A stretch of DNA of 64,000 nt from Janthinobacterium rivuli (GTDB lineage Bacteria > Pseudomonadota > Gammaproteobacteria > Burkholderiales > Burkholderiaceae_D), in NCBI RefSeq assembly GCF_009208735.1, contig NZ_WFLJ01000025.1, positions 21,008-85,007 on the forward strand. Direction: 5' to 3'. Position numbers and translations under genes: made by a program. Below, one piece after another: positions 14,723 to 24,443 of the stretch (positions are counted from its first letter, which is position 1; each line of letters begins with the position of its first letter). The notes under the pieces were generated by a model. The model had not been told where the DNA came from. It worked only from the letters and a program-made list of their open reading frames with translations, and made no database searches.

Positions 14723-16123
14723 ATGGCAATTAACATCATTCTGAACCTGCTCGTAGCGCTGATCGTCTTCGCCTTCATGTTCCACCAGCAGCGCAAACAC
14801 GCGACGTTTACCGTGCGCGTCTTCACGGGCCTGGGCCTGGGCGTGCTGCTGGGCGCGGCCGTGCAGTGGCTGTACGGCGCGGGCTCGCCCATCATCGCGG
14901 GCACCAATGAATACATCGACATCGTCGGCAGCGGCTACGTCAAGCTGCTGCAAATGATCATCATGCCGCTGATCATGGTGTCCATCATTTCCGCCATTTT
15001 AAAGCTCAAGGACGCCAGTTCCCTGGGCAAGATCAGCGCGCTGACCATCGGCACCCTGCTCATCACCACCACCATCGCCGCAGCGCTGGGCATTTTGATG
15101 GCCAAGCTGTTCGGCCTGACGGCTGTCGGCCTGACGTCGAGCGCCGCCGAAGTGGCGCGCGGCGTGCAGCTGCAAGGCTCGCTGGAAACGGCGAAGGCCC
15201 TGTCCTTGCCGAAACTGCTGGTCAGCTTCGTGCCGACCAACCCCTTCCTCGACATGACGGGCGCGCGCAAGACGTCGACCATCGCCGTGGTGGTGTTCTC
15301 CATCTTCATCGGCATCTCGGCCACGGGCATCGCGGCGAAGAAGCCGGAAATCTTCGCGTCCTTCGAAAGCTTCATGAAAGTGGCGCACGCCATCGTCATG
15401 CGCATGGTCACCCTGGTGCTGCGCCTGACGCCGTATGGCGTGTTCGCGCTGATGTTTGAAGTGGTGGCCTCGTCGAGCTACACGGACATCCTGAAATTGA
15501 TCAATTTCGTCGTCGCCTCGTACAGCGCGCTGATCCTGATGTTCCTCGTGCACCTGGCCATCATCGCCGGCGTGGGCCTGAACCCGCTGCGCTTCGTGAA
15601 AAAAGTTTTCCCCGTGCTGGCCTTCGCCTTCACCTCGCGCACCAGCGCCGGTTCCATCCCGATGAGCGTGCAGACGCAAACCCAGCGCCTGGGCACGCCG
15701 GAAGGCATCGCCAACTTCGCCGCCTCGTTCGGCTCGACCATCGGCCAGAACGGCTGCGCCGGCATCTATCCGGCCATGCTGGCCGTGATGATCGCCCCCA
15801 CCGTCGGCGTCGACCCGTTCACCGTCAGCTTCCTGCTGCCCTTGCTCGCCATCATCACCATCGGTTCCGTCGGCGTGGCCGGCGTGGGCGGCGGCGCCAC
15901 GTTTGCCGCCCTGATCGTGCTGTCGGCGATGGATTTGCCCGTCGCGCTGGCCGGTTTGCTGATCTCCGTCGAACCGCTGATCGACATGGGCCGCACGGCC
16001 CTGAACGTGAGCGGCTCGATCACGGCCGGCACCGTCACCAGCCGGGTCATGGGCGAGACCGACCTGGCCGTCTACAACAGCGACGACGCGCCCGACCTGG
16101 ACGAAGCGGAACACGCTGCCTAG
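14723..16123 (+). CDS. tcyP: L-cystine:cation symporter, TcyP-like
   Basis: A 466-residue dicarboxylate/amino-acid:cation symporter family protein, nearly the same length as E. coli TcyP (YdjN). The whole sequence tracks that protein as I remember it: NIVGSGYVKLLQMIIMPLI-like motif, GKISALTIGTLL, SFVPTNPFLDMTGA, FAFTSRTSAGSIP (hairpin 1), FAASFGSTIGQNGCAGIYPA (hairpin 2/TM7-8) and SVEPLIDMGRTALNVSGSITAG. It would import cystine as a sulfur source. Ribosome-binding sequence AAGG lies upstream of ATG 14723. Promoter region has a palindrome and hairpin listed separately. Confidence 0.88.
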   Translation: MAINIILNLLVALIVFAFMFHQQRKHATFTVRVFTGLGLGVLLGAAVQWLYGAGSPIIAGTNEYIDIVGSGYVKLLQMIIMPLIMVSIISAILKLKDASSLGKISALTIGTLLITTTIAAALGILMAKLFGLTAVGLTSSAAEVARGVQLQGSLETAKALSLPKLLVSFVPTNPFLDMTGARKTSTIAVVVFSIFIGISATGIAAKKPEIFASFESFMKVAHAIVMRMVTLVLRLTPYGVFALMFEVVASSSYTDILKLINFVVASYSALILMFLVHLAIIAGVGLNPLRFVKKVFPVLAFAFTSRTSAGSIPMSVQTQTQRLGTPEGIANFAASFGSTIGQNGCAGIYPAMLAVMIAPTVGVDPFTVSFLLPLLAIITIGSVGVAGVGGGATFAALIVLSAMDLPVALAGLLISVEPLIDMGRTALNVSGSITAGTVTSRVMGETDLAVYNSDDAPDLDEAEHAA

Positions 16124-16203
16124 GAAGCCATCCAGCGGCGCGCCGCGCCTTGCCGCTTTCCTCTATATTTATTGACAATAGACATAGAGGAAGGCCCGAG
16201 GCG

Positions 16204-16968
16204 ATGGAACAGAAATGGCCGCAGCACATCTGGATCGTGCGGCACGGCCAAAGTGCCGGCAACGTGGCGCGCGATGCCGCCGAAGCGGAAAAACAGCTGC
16301 TGATCGCCGTCGCCGAGCGCGATGTCGACGTCCCGCTCTCCGAGCTGGGCGCGCGCCAGGCGCAAGCGCTGGGCGACTGGTTCGCCACCCTCCCCCCTGA
16401 ACAACAACCGACCGTCGTGCTGTACTCGCCCTACGTGCGGGCGCGGCAGACGGCGCACGCCGTGCTGGCGCGCATCGACGCGGACAGCCCCGCCTCCGTG
16501 GCGGCCGACGAACGCCTGCGCGAAAAGGAGTTCGGCATCCTCGACCGCCTGACCGTGCACGGCATCGCCAGCAAATACCCGGAACTGTACGAGCAGCGCC
16601 AGCACGTGGGCAAATTTTACTTCCGGCCACCGGGCGGCGAAAGCTGGTGCGACGTCATCCTGCGCCTGCGCAGCGTGCTCGACACCATCACCCGCGAGTA
16701 CCGTGGCGAACGCGTGCTGATCGTCGGCCACCAGGTCATCGTCAATTGCTTCCGCTACCTGCTGGAACGCTGCGACGAGCATGCCATCCTGGCCATCGAC
16801 AAGGCCGCCGACGTACCCAATTGCGGCGTCACCTCGTACGCCTTCAACCCGGCCCTGGGCAGGCACGGCAAGCTGCAGCTGGAGCTGTGCAACTTCGTCG
16901 CGCCACTGGAGGCGGCCGGCACACCCGTCACGGCCCAGCCCGATATGCCGGCCGCGCCGAAATCCTGA
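16204..16968 (+). CDS. Histidine phosphatase family protein
   Basis: 254 residues from ATG 16204 (MEQKWPQ), behind gaggaaggc. Phosphoglycerate-mutase-like fold: the catalytic IVRHGQSAGN near residue 12, the second arginine in SPYVRARQTAHAV, and the second histidine in VLIVGHQVIVNCFRYLL. Members include broad phosphatases, phosphoglycerate mutases and SixA-type enzymes; the substrate cannot be called. The C-terminal 30 residues are a low-complexity extension (AGTPVTAQPDMPAAPK). It lies 80 bases downstream of the transporter. Confidence 0.88.
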   Translation: MEQKWPQHIWIVRHGQSAGNVARDAAEAEKQLLIAVAERDVDVPLSELGARQAQALGDWFATLPPEQQPTVVLYSPYVRARQTAHAVLARIDADSPASVAADERLREKEFGILDRLTVHGIASKYPELYEQRQHVGKFYFRPPGGESWCDVILRLRSVLDTITREYRGERVLIVGHQVIVNCFRYLLERCDEHAILAIDKAADVPNCGVTSYAFNPALGRHGKLQLELCNFVAPLEAAGTPVTAQPDMPAAPKS

Positions 16969-17101
16969 GCGAGGGCAATAAAGGCATAAAAACAACAGCA
17001 TAAGCATATCCAGAAAGAATCGTTAGCGCCGGCGGGCGCCTCCCTTAAGCTCATGGCAACTGTTTCCACACCGACACTAATCGAGCCCAAAGGACACCGC
17101 C

Positions 17102-19615
17102 TTGTATCCGCGCCATTCATCCGCCTCCCATTCCCTTCCCGCCACGCCGCTGCGCGCCATCGTGCTGGCCTGCGCCATGCTGGGCACTGCGCCCGCCTGG
17201 GCCCAGGATGCGCAAGCGACCGCCAGCGCAGGCGCCACCGCTGACACGCCCGGCGCCAGCATCGACCAGGTCACCGTCGTCGGCTCGCGCGCGCGCAACC
17301 GCACCGTCTTCGACAGCAGCGTGCCCATCGACCGTTTCGGCGCGCGCGAAGTGAGCAATGCGCTGTCGACGGGCGACGTGGGCGCGGCCCTGCAAAACCT
17401 GTCGCCCTCGATCAACTTCCCCCGCATCGAGTCGAGCGGCGCGTCGGACTCCGTGCGCGGCATCCAGTTGCGCGGGCTGGCGCCGGACCAGGTGCTGGTG
17501 CTGATCAACGGCAAGCGGCGCCACACGAGCGCCGTGCTCGACACGGAAAGCAGCTTTGCCGGCACCGTGCCGGTCGACATCAACGCCATTCCGCCGAACG
17601 CCATCGACCACATCGAAATCCTGCGCGATGGCGCCGGCGCCCAGTACGGCAGCGACGCCGTGGCGGGCGTGATCAACATCGTGCTGAAAAAAGCCCGCAC
17701 GGGTGGCGCCGCTTCCGTCAGCTATGGCACCAACCACACGCATTTCGACCCGACCGACCAAACCCTGACGGATGGCCAGACCGTCATCGTCAACGCCGAC
17801 TATGGCCTGCCGCTGGGCGAGGCGGGATACTTCCGCTTCGGCGCGGAAACGCGGCACCGCTCGCCCACGGAACGGGCCGGTCCCAGCGACGCAGGCTGGA
17901 CGTCCTACAACTTCACGCCGGCGGACCAGGCGCTCGACGGCAAGGTCGTGTTCAAGTCCGGCGACTCGCGCCAGCGCAACCACTACCTGTTCTATAACAC
18001 CCAGCTCACCCTGGCCAACGGCCTGGACCTGTACTCGTTTGCCACCCTCAACGAGCGCACATCGGATGGCAGCGCCTACTTCCGCTATCCGGGCGACCCG
18101 TCGAACGTATCGGCCCTGTATCCAAACGGCTACCGCCCCGTCACCAACGGCGACAAGCGCGACCTGAGCATCGTGGCCGGCGTGCGCGGCAGCGCGGGCG
18201 CGTGGAACTGGGACGCCAGCGCGCGCCACGGCAGCGACCGCTTTGACTACGGCGTGAGCCACTCCGTCAATGCTTCGCTGGGCGCGGCCAGCCCTACGCG
18301 TTTCAAGCTGGCCGGCTTCGATTTCCGCCAGAACGCCTTGAACGTCGATGCCACGCGCAGCATCGACATCGGCTTGCCCGCGCCCTTGAACCTGGCGGTG
18401 GGCGCGGAATGGATGCGCGAAACCTACACCAGCTCGGCTGGCGACCCCGCTTCGTACGCGGCCGGCAGTTTCACCGATGCACCGCCGGGCGCGCAGGCGG
18501 GGCCGGGCCTGCGCCCGTCGGACGCCTACGACGGCAGCCGGCAGATCCGCTCCGTGTATGCGGACGTGGAAAGCGACCTCACGCCGCGCCTGCTGGTGGG
18601 CGCCGCCGCCCGCTATGCCGACTACAGCGACTTCGGCAGCGCCAGCACGGGCAAGCTGTCCACGCGCTATAAAGTGACGGACAATTTCCTCGTGCGCGGT
18701 TCGCTGTCGAACAGCTTCCGCGCGCCGGCCCTCGTGCAGACGGGATTCCGCTTTGCCACGCTGAACTTCAACGCCGACGGCACGGCCCTGCAAACGGCGG
18801 CCCTGCTGCCGGCCAGCGACCCGCTGGCGCGCAGCTTCGGCGCGCAACAGCTGACACCGGAAAAATCGACCAACGCCTCGCTGGGCCTGGCCTGGAAACC
18901 GGCCGCCGCCACCAGCGTGACGGTCGACGCCTACGTGATCCGCATCCGCGACCGCATCACGCGCTCGAGCGACTTGCAAAGCGACGCCGTCACCGCCTAT
19001 CTGGCCGCGAATGGCCGCAGCGACATCCAGTCCGTGGCCTATCTGGCCAACCTGCTCGACACGCGCACAAAGGGCCTGGACGTGGTGCTGAACCACGATC
19101 TGGCGTTCTCCTCAGGCAAACTGAACCTGAACGCGGCGCTGAACCTGAACAAGACCAGCCTCGACAAGGTGCGCCAACGTTCGGCCGCGCTGACCAATAT
19201 CGATCCCAGTCTGACCCTGCTGACGGAGACGAGTTTGTTCCGCATCAAACATGCGTCGCCGACCAGCAAATTGATCCTCGGCGCCGACTGGCAGGCGCCC
19301 GGCTGGGGCATGCAGGCGCGCGCCACGCGCTTTGGCGAGCTGAAAGATTTTTCCTACGACAACGAGGCGCCCTTGATCGACGGCATCCCCGCGCAACGCT
19401 TCGGCGCCGTCTGGTCGCTGGACCTGGAAGGCCAGTTAAAACTGAGCAAGCAACTGACGGTGAGCGTGGGCGGCAACAACATCCTCGACCGCTATCCGCA
19501 GCGCGTGCGGGAAACGAACAACGCCACCTATGGCGGCGCCCTGCCCTACAATTTCATCAACCCCATCGGCGTCAATGGCGCGTACTTCTACGCCAGGCTG
19601 AACTACACGTTTTAA
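17102..19615 (+). CDS. TonB-dependent outer-membrane receptor
   Basis: An 837-residue protein. TTG 17102 is the start, because AAAGGA sits 8 bases upstream and the first 36 residues then form a good signal peptide ending AWA-QD. A plug domain (about 55-170) follows, with VTVVGSRARNRTVFDS, SVRGIQLRGLAPDQVLVLIN and ILRDGAGAQYGSDAVAGVIN, then a 22-strand barrel ending in Phe (YFYARLNYTF). I do not see a TonB box by eye with certainty. It lies 17 bases upstream of an exported DUF62 protein, which suggests the imported ligand is a nucleoside, S-adenosylmethionine or related compound rather than iron (inference). No Fur-like box was found upstream. Confidence 0.93.
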   Translation: MYPRHSSASHSLPATPLRAIVLACAMLGTAPAWAQDAQATASAGATADTPGASIDQVTVVGSRARNRTVFDSSVPIDRFGAREVSNALSTGDVGAALQNLSPSINFPRIESSGASDSVRGIQLRGLAPDQVLVLINGKRRHTSAVLDTESSFAGTVPVDINAIPPNAIDHIEILRDGAGAQYGSDAVAGVINIVLKKARTGGAASVSYGTNHTHFDPTDQTLTDGQTVIVNADYGLPLGEAGYFRFGAETRHRSPTERAGPSDAGWTSYNFTPADQALDGKVVFKSGDSRQRNHYLFYNTQLTLANGLDLYSFATLNERTSDGSAYFRYPGDPSNVSALYPNGYRPVTNGDKRDLSIVAGVRGSAGAWNWDASARHGSDRFDYGVSHSVNASLGAASPTRFKLAGFDFRQNALNVDATRSIDIGLPAPLNLAVGAEWMRETYTSSAGDPASYAAGSFTDAPPGAQAGPGLRPSDAYDGSRQIRSVYADVESDLTPRLLVGAAARYADYSDFGSASTGKLSTRYKVTDNFLVRGSLSNSFRAPALVQTGFRFATLNFNADGTALQTAALLPASDPLARSFGAQQLTPEKSTNASLGLAWKPAAATSVTVDAYVIRIRDRITRSSDLQSDAVTAYLAANGRSDIQSVAYLANLLDTRTKGLDVVLNHDLAFSSGKLNLNAALNLNKTSLDKVRQRSAALTNIDPSLTLLTETSLFRIKHASPTSKLILGADWQAPGWGMQARATRFGELKDFSYDNEAPLIDGIPAQRFGAVWSLDLEGQLKLSKQLTVSVGGNNILDRYPQRVRETNNATYGGALPYNFINPIGVNGAYFYARLNYTF

Positions 19616-19632
19616 CGTCACGGAAAGACCAT

Positions 19633-20556
19633 ATGATCATCAAGAAAATTTCCCACCTCGTCGCCGGCGCCTGCCTGAGCGCCCTCCTGCTGTCGTCCGC
19701 CCAGGCCGCCGCGCCGCTGGTGCTGATGACGGACTTCGGCACGGCCGATGGCGCCGTGTCGGCCATGCATGGCGTGGCCTATGGCGTCGATCCCCGGCTG
19801 ACCATCTCGGACCTGACGCACCAGATTCCCGACTACGACATCTGGCTGGGCGCCTACCGCCTGTACCAGACGGCCAATTACTGGCCGCAAGGCACGGTGT
19901 TCGTCTCCGTCATCGACCCGGGCGTGGGCACGGCGCGCAAGTCGGTGGTGCTGAAAACCAAGGGGGGACGCTACTTCGTAGGACCGGACAATGGCCTGTT
20001 CACCCTGATCGCTGAGCGCGACGGCGTGGCGGAACTGCGCGAAATCGATGAAAAGGTCAACCGCCTGGCCGGTTCCGCCGAGTCGTACACCTTCCATGGC
20101 CGCGACGTGTACGCGTATGTGGGCGCGCGCCTGGCCTCGGGCGCCATCACGTATGAACAGGTGGGCCCGCCATTGCCGAGCGAATCGGTGGTGAAGATCG
20201 CGTATCAAAAACCCGTGCGCGTCGGCAACACCATCCGCGGCATCGTACCCGTGCTCGACGTCAAATATGGCAATGTCTGGACGAATATCCCGAAATCCCT
20301 GCTCGACGAATTGCAGGTAACACTGCACGACCCGCTGCAAGTGCGCATTTTGCACAAGGGCAAGCAAGTAGCCAAGGTCACGGCGCCATTCGAGCATACG
20401 TTCGGCGGCGTCGCCAAGGGCAAGCCCCTGGTCTACCTGAACAGCCTGCTCGACGTGGCCGTCGCCATCAGCCAGGGCGACTTTGCGGCCAAGCACCACG
20501 TCGAGTCGGGCGTGGATTGGGAAGTGGAAGTGAGCAAGGCCCCTGTCGCCAAATAA
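19633..20556 (+). CDS. Exported DUF62 SAM hydrolase/halogenase-like protein
   Basis: 307 residues with a clear signal peptide (about 1-25, ending SAQA). The mature protein belongs to the SAM-dependent fluorinase/chlorinase/hydroxide adenosyltransferase family. It has LMTDFGTADGAVSAMHGV, DLTHQIPDYD, VSVIDPGVGTARKSV, RYFVGPDNGLFT and FHGRDVY. The family's Asp-Arg-His triad corresponds to Asp95, Arg102 and His155, with the expected spacing. Most family members I know are cytoplasmic, so export to the periplasm is odd. A GGAAAG site precedes ATG 19633, and the gene follows the TonB receptor by 17 bases. Hydrolysis of SAM to adenosine and methionine is the default prediction; halogenation is less likely without the halide-pocket evidence. 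Confidence 0.88.
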   Translation: MIIKKISHLVAGACLSALLLSSAQAAAPLVLMTDFGTADGAVSAMHGVAYGVDPRLTISDLTHQIPDYDIWLGAYRLYQTANYWPQGTVFVSVIDPGVGTARKSVVLKTKGGRYFVGPDNGLFTLIAERDGVAELREIDEKVNRLAGSAESYTFHGRDVYAYVGARLASGAITYEQVGPPLPSESVVKIAYQKPVRVGNTIRGIVPVLDVKYGNVWTNIPKSLLDELQVTLHDPLQVRILHKGKQVAKVTAPFEHTFGGVAKGKPLVYLNSLLDVAVAISQGDFAAKHHVESGVDWEVEVSKAPVAK

Positions 20557-20796
20557 ACCGCCCTTACGCGGCCAGGGCCTCCTGCCCTGGTCCAACTGGC
20601 CATATCCATTGCGGGTTTGCGCTACGTCAAACTCAGCGCTCTGCCCGCCCCCGCCAGCACCACGCCTGTACAAGTCCGGTGAACCTGTGCCGGTCCACCC
20701 GCTCTAAACCTTGCAAGCGATGCCAGCCATGTTTCAGATACGCAATCTGGCGAGGCATGCGTTTCCATGACAGTCTTCCACTGAAAAGGAATAATC

Positions 20797-21120
20797 ATGA
20801 CGGCTCCCCTCCTGACCACCAGCAAGCTCGTCCTCGGTAGCGCCATCGTCTGTGCGCTGCTGGGCGGTTGCAACAAACGCAGCGACACCAGCACCACCGC
20901 CACGCCCGCTACCACTGCGCCGGCAACGCCGCCCGCCACCAGCGGCACGTCCGGCACCACGGGCACGACCAACCCGGACACCACCACGCCTGGCATGACA
21001 CCGGGTACCACCAATCCCGATGGCACGACCACTCCGCCCTCCACCACCCCGCCTCAAAATGACACGACACCGGGAACAGGTACAGGCACAGGCACCACGC
21101 CGCCAGCGCGCAATAGCTAG
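20797..21120 (+). CDS. Small Thr/Pro/Gly-rich lipoprotein
   Basis: 107 residues with an AAGGAA ribosome-binding site. The N-terminus has basic/hydrophobic residues and a lipobox ALLGGC with Cys at about 25. The rest is almost entirely Thr, Pro, Gly, Ser, Asn and Asp, in short imperfect repeats (TPGTTNPDGTTTPP and similar), so it is likely disordered. It resembles a surface or periplasmic linker lipoprotein of no known function. The repeats make the sequence prone to length variation. Confidence 0.65.
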   Translation: MTAPLLTTSKLVLGSAIVCALLGGCNKRSDTSTTATPATTAPATPPATSGTSGTTGTTNPDTTTPGMTPGTTNPDGTTTPPSTTPPQNDTTPGTGTGTGTTPPARNS

Positions 21121-21218
21121 CGCGCCGCGCCCTAGCCCGCCTGGCAGGTAAGAAAAGAGCATTCCGAGGAAGGCTCTTGAAATACCACGGCGCAGCGCAA
21201 GCTGGCCTTGGCCCGGTA

Positions 21219-24200
21219 CTACTTTTGCAGGCTGACGGACGCCGCTTTCGGCGTGCGGCGTCCCATCAGGAACAGCACGCCCTTCTTCAGCATGCGGTAG
21301 ACGAAGCGCAGCAGCAGCAAGGTCAGCACGCATTCAAGCATGGTCAAGATCATGGCCACGGCCACGGGCATGCGCGCGGCGCGGCGGTGGAACTTGGCCA
21401 CGGCGCCATCGCGGGCGATCTCGATGCTGTCATAGAAGGTCGGCACGACCAGCAGGGTCAGAATCGTCGAGGTGATGGTGCCGCCGATGATGGCGATCGC
21501 CAATGGACGGTAGAACTCGCCGCCTTCGCCCAGGCCCAGCGCCACGGGGAACATGCCGGCGATCAGCGCGAACGTCGTCATCAGGATGGGGCGCAGACGC
21601 ATGCGACCCGCGTACATCAGCGCGTCCTCGCGGCCATGGCCCTCTTCCTCGCGCTTGCGCGCCGCGTCCAGCAGCAGGATGGCGTTCTTGGCGACCAGGC
21701 CCATCAGCATGATGATGCCGATAAAGCTCATCAGATTGAGGGTGTTGTTCGTGATCACCAGCGCCACCACCACGCCGATCAGACTGAGCGGCAAAGACAT
21801 CATCACGGCCACCGGCGCCGTGAAGGAACCGAACTGCATCACCAGGATCAAATACATCAGGCCGATACCCATCACCAGCGCGATCAGCATTTCCGTGAAC
21901 AGTTCCTGCTGATCCTGGCCGGCGCCACCGAGCGCCAGGCCGTAGCCGGGCGGGAAGTCGATGGAGTTGGCCAGCTTCATGGCGTCGCTCGTCACTTCGC
22001 CGTTCGAGCGGCCTTGCGCATTGGCCGACACGGTGATCGTGCGCTTGCCATTCTTGTGCTCGATGCCGGACGGGCCCTTGCCCATGGTGATGGTGGCGAT
22101 CTGGTCGAGCGGCACCATTTGCGACGTGCCCGTCACGCTGATCGGCAGGCGCTCGATGTTTTCCGATGCCACGCGGTCGTCGGGATGCAGGCGCACGGCC
22201 ACGTCGCGCGTCTCGCCCGTCGGATCGACCCAGTCGCCCACTTCCACGCCGGCGAATGCCACGCGCAACGATTGCGCCGCGTCATTGACAGAAATGCCCA
22301 TCGAGTTGGCCAGGCCGCGGTTGAGCTCGATCTGCAGCTCGTTTTTCGGATCCTGCTCGGACAGGCCCACGTCGACGGCACCGGGAATGGCGCGCAGCTT
22401 GTCCATGTAGGCATTCGTGATTTCCATCAGCTTGCGCGAGTCCGGACCCGTGAATTCCACCTGGATCGGCTTTTGCGAACCGTTGCTCAAGTCATCCTGC
22501 ACCACGTATTCGGCGCCCACCAGGCGCGACATCTTCTCGCGCAGCTCGACGGCGATTTCCTTGGCCGAACGCTTGCGGGTATTGCGCTTGCCGATGTCGA
22601 CATACACGCGGCCGCCGCCGGCATTGATGGAGCTGTTGGTATCCTTGGTTTCAGGCAAGGTGCGCGCCAGCACGGCCGCCGCTTCCAGTTTCAAGCGCGA
22701 ATACTCGATGCTGCTCGACGATGGCGTGCGCACATTGATCATCAGATTGCCCGAATCGGATGCCGGCAAGAAACTCGTGCCGCCATGCGTGGCGTGCAGG
22801 GCGATGGCGCCCACCAGGCTGCCGAACGCGATGACGGCCATCCAGCGGCGGTGATGCAGGGCCCAGGCGATCACGCGGCCGTAGCGGTCGGCCTGGTGGT
22901 CGAACCAGTGGTTGAAACGTTCCAGCACGCGGCCAATGCCTTTTTTCGGCGCCGCATGTTCCTCGACCGGGTCGCCCCAGTAGGCCGACAGCATCGGGTC
23001 GAGCGTGAACGAGATGCCCAGGCTGACGAGCACCGAGCACGTCACCGTCAAGGCGAAGGGACGGAACCATTCGCCGGAGATGCCCGGCATGAAGGCGACG
23101 GGGATGAAGACGGCGATGATGGAGAAGGTCGTGGCGGCCACGGCCATGCCGATCTCGGCCGTGCCTTCCAGCGCGGCCGTGCGGCGGTCCTTGCCCATCT
23201 GCATGTGGCGCACGATGTTTTCACGCACCACGATGGCATCATCGATCAGCACGCCGATGGCCAGCGACAGGCCCAGCAAGGTCATGAAGTTCAGGGTAAA
23301 GCCGCACAGCCATACGGCGATGAAGGCGGCAATCACGGACGTAGGCAGGCTCAGCGCCGTGATCAGGGTCGAACGCCACGAGTTCAGGAAGGCGTAGACG
23401 ACGAAAATCGTCAGCACGGCGCCCAGCACCAGCGATTCGATCACGTTGTTCAAGCTATGCTGGGCGTTCTCGCCGCCGTCGCGCGTTACTTGCAGGATCG
23501 TGCCTTTCGGCAAGGTCTTGTTGATTTCCGCCACCATGTCGCGGATCTTGTTGGCCACGCTGACGGTGGAAGCGTCGCGCACGCGGGTGATCGAAATGCC
23601 CACGTTGGGCTTGCCGCTGCGCATGCTCAGGCTGTTGACTTCGGCAAAGCCATCCTCGATGGTGGCCACTTGCGCCAGGCGCACGATTTCCTCGCCGCGG
23701 CGCTTGATCACCACTTTCTCGAAGTCAGCTGGCGATTCGATGCGGCCCACCAGGCGGATGCTTTTCTCGTCCAGGGTGCCGCGCACCTTGCCCACGGGCG
23801 CATTCGTGTTCTGGTTGCGCAGGGCGGTGACGACGTCGCTGACGGATACATTGTATTCACGCAACTTTTCCGCCCGCAGCAGCACCGACAGTTCGCGCTT
23901 GAGCGAACCGCCCACATTGACCAGCGCCACGCCGTCGACGGTGCGGAAGCGGTCCGACAGCACGTCCTCGGCCAGGCGCGAGATTTCCGCATGGCTTTGC
24001 GAGTTCGACGACAGGGCCAGTTGCATGATCGGTTCGGCTGCCGGGTCGATGCGCTGCAAGATAGGCTCGCGCATTTCCGTCGGCAACTTGTAGCGCACGG
24101 CGGCAATCGCATTGCGGATATTGTCGGACGCTTCGATCAGATTGGTATTGAAGGAAAACTTCAGGAAGATGCTGGCCGAACCTTCATTCGAGTCGCTGTT

Positions 24201-24440
24201 GACTTCGGTCACGCCGGAAATGCTCTGCAAGGATTTTTCCAGGCGGTTCACCACTTCGCGCTCGACCGTATCAGGTGATGCGCCAGGGTAAGGAATGCTG
24301 ACGACGATGAAAGGCACTTCGACATCCGGATTCTGGTTGACGCGCAATTTCTTGAGCGCCAGCAGGCCGACGCACATCATGGCCAGGATCAGGACGATGG
24401 TGGCGGTGGGCCGCTTGATACTGAAATCGGAAAGGAACAT
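21219..24440 (-). CDS. RND (HAE1) efflux pump inner-membrane transporter
   Basis: 1073 residues, 12 membrane segments. N-terminal FSIKRPTATIVLILAMMCVG, the proton-relay GVLIDDAIVVREN in TM4 and GLVAKNAILLLDAARKRE in TM10 are all visible, as are two large periplasmic porter regions. Typical HAE1 proteins are about 1020-1050 residues; the extra length is a basic, hydrophobic C-terminal tail after the last RND helix (AVAMILTMLECVLTLLLL), which may be an additional membrane segment. The gene starts 3 bases after the adaptor gene. No outer-membrane channel gene is adjacent, so it must borrow one. Confidence 0.95.
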   Translation of the reverse strand: MFLSDFSIKRPTATIVLILAMMCVGLLALKKLRVNQNPDVEVPFIVVSIPYPGASPDTVEREVVNRLEKSLQSISGVTEVNSDSNEGSASIFLKFSFNTNLIEASDNIRNAIAAVRYKLPTEMREPILQRIDPAAEPIMQLALSSNSQSHAEISRLAEDVLSDRFRTVDGVALVNVGGSLKRELSVLLRAEKLREYNVSVSDVVTALRNQNTNAPVGKVRGTLDEKSIRLVGRIESPADFEKVVIKRRGEEIVRLAQVATIEDGFAEVNSLSMRSGKPNVGISITRVRDASTVSVANKIRDMVAEINKTLPKGTILQVTRDGGENAQHSLNNVIESLVLGAVLTIFVVYAFLNSWRSTLITALSLPTSVIAAFIAVWLCGFTLNFMTLLGLSLAIGVLIDDAIVVRENIVRHMQMGKDRRTAALEGTAEIGMAVAATTFSIIAVFIPVAFMPGISGEWFRPFALTVTCSVLVSLGISFTLDPMLSAYWGDPVEEHAAPKKGIGRVLERFNHWFDHQADRYGRVIAWALHHRRWMAVIAFGSLVGAIALHATHGGTSFLPASDSGNLMINVRTPSSSSIEYSRLKLEAAAVLARTLPETKDTNSSINAGGGRVYVDIGKRNTRKRSAKEIAVELREKMSRLVGAEYVVQDDLSNGSQKPIQVEFTGPDSRKLMEITNAYMDKLRAIPGAVDVGLSEQDPKNELQIELNRGLANSMGISVNDAAQSLRVAFAGVEVGDWVDPTGETRDVAVRLHPDDRVASENIERLPISVTGTSQMVPLDQIATITMGKGPSGIEHKNGKRTITVSANAQGRSNGEVTSDAMKLANSIDFPPGYGLALGGAGQDQQELFTEMLIALVMGIGLMYLILVMQFGSFTAPVAVMMSLPLSLIGVVVALVITNNTLNLMSFIGIIMLMGLVAKNAILLLDAARKREEEGHGREDALMYAGRMRLRPILMTTFALIAGMFPVALGLGEGGEFYRPLAIAIIGGTITSTILTLLVVPTFYDSIEIARDGAVAKFHRRAARMPVAVAMILTMLECVLTLLLLRFVYRMLKKGVLFLMGRRTPKAASVSLQK

Positions 24441-24443
24441 GGC

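Noticed and set aside
17117..19096. 659-codon minus-strand frame opposite the TonB receptor
   Set aside because: No motifs and typical antisense composition; the plus-strand receptor is certain.
21177..24278. 1033-codon open frame opposite the RND transporter
   Set aside because: Composition (His, Arg, Gln, Asp runs) is that of a complement of a real gene; the RND protein on the minus strand has all family motifs.
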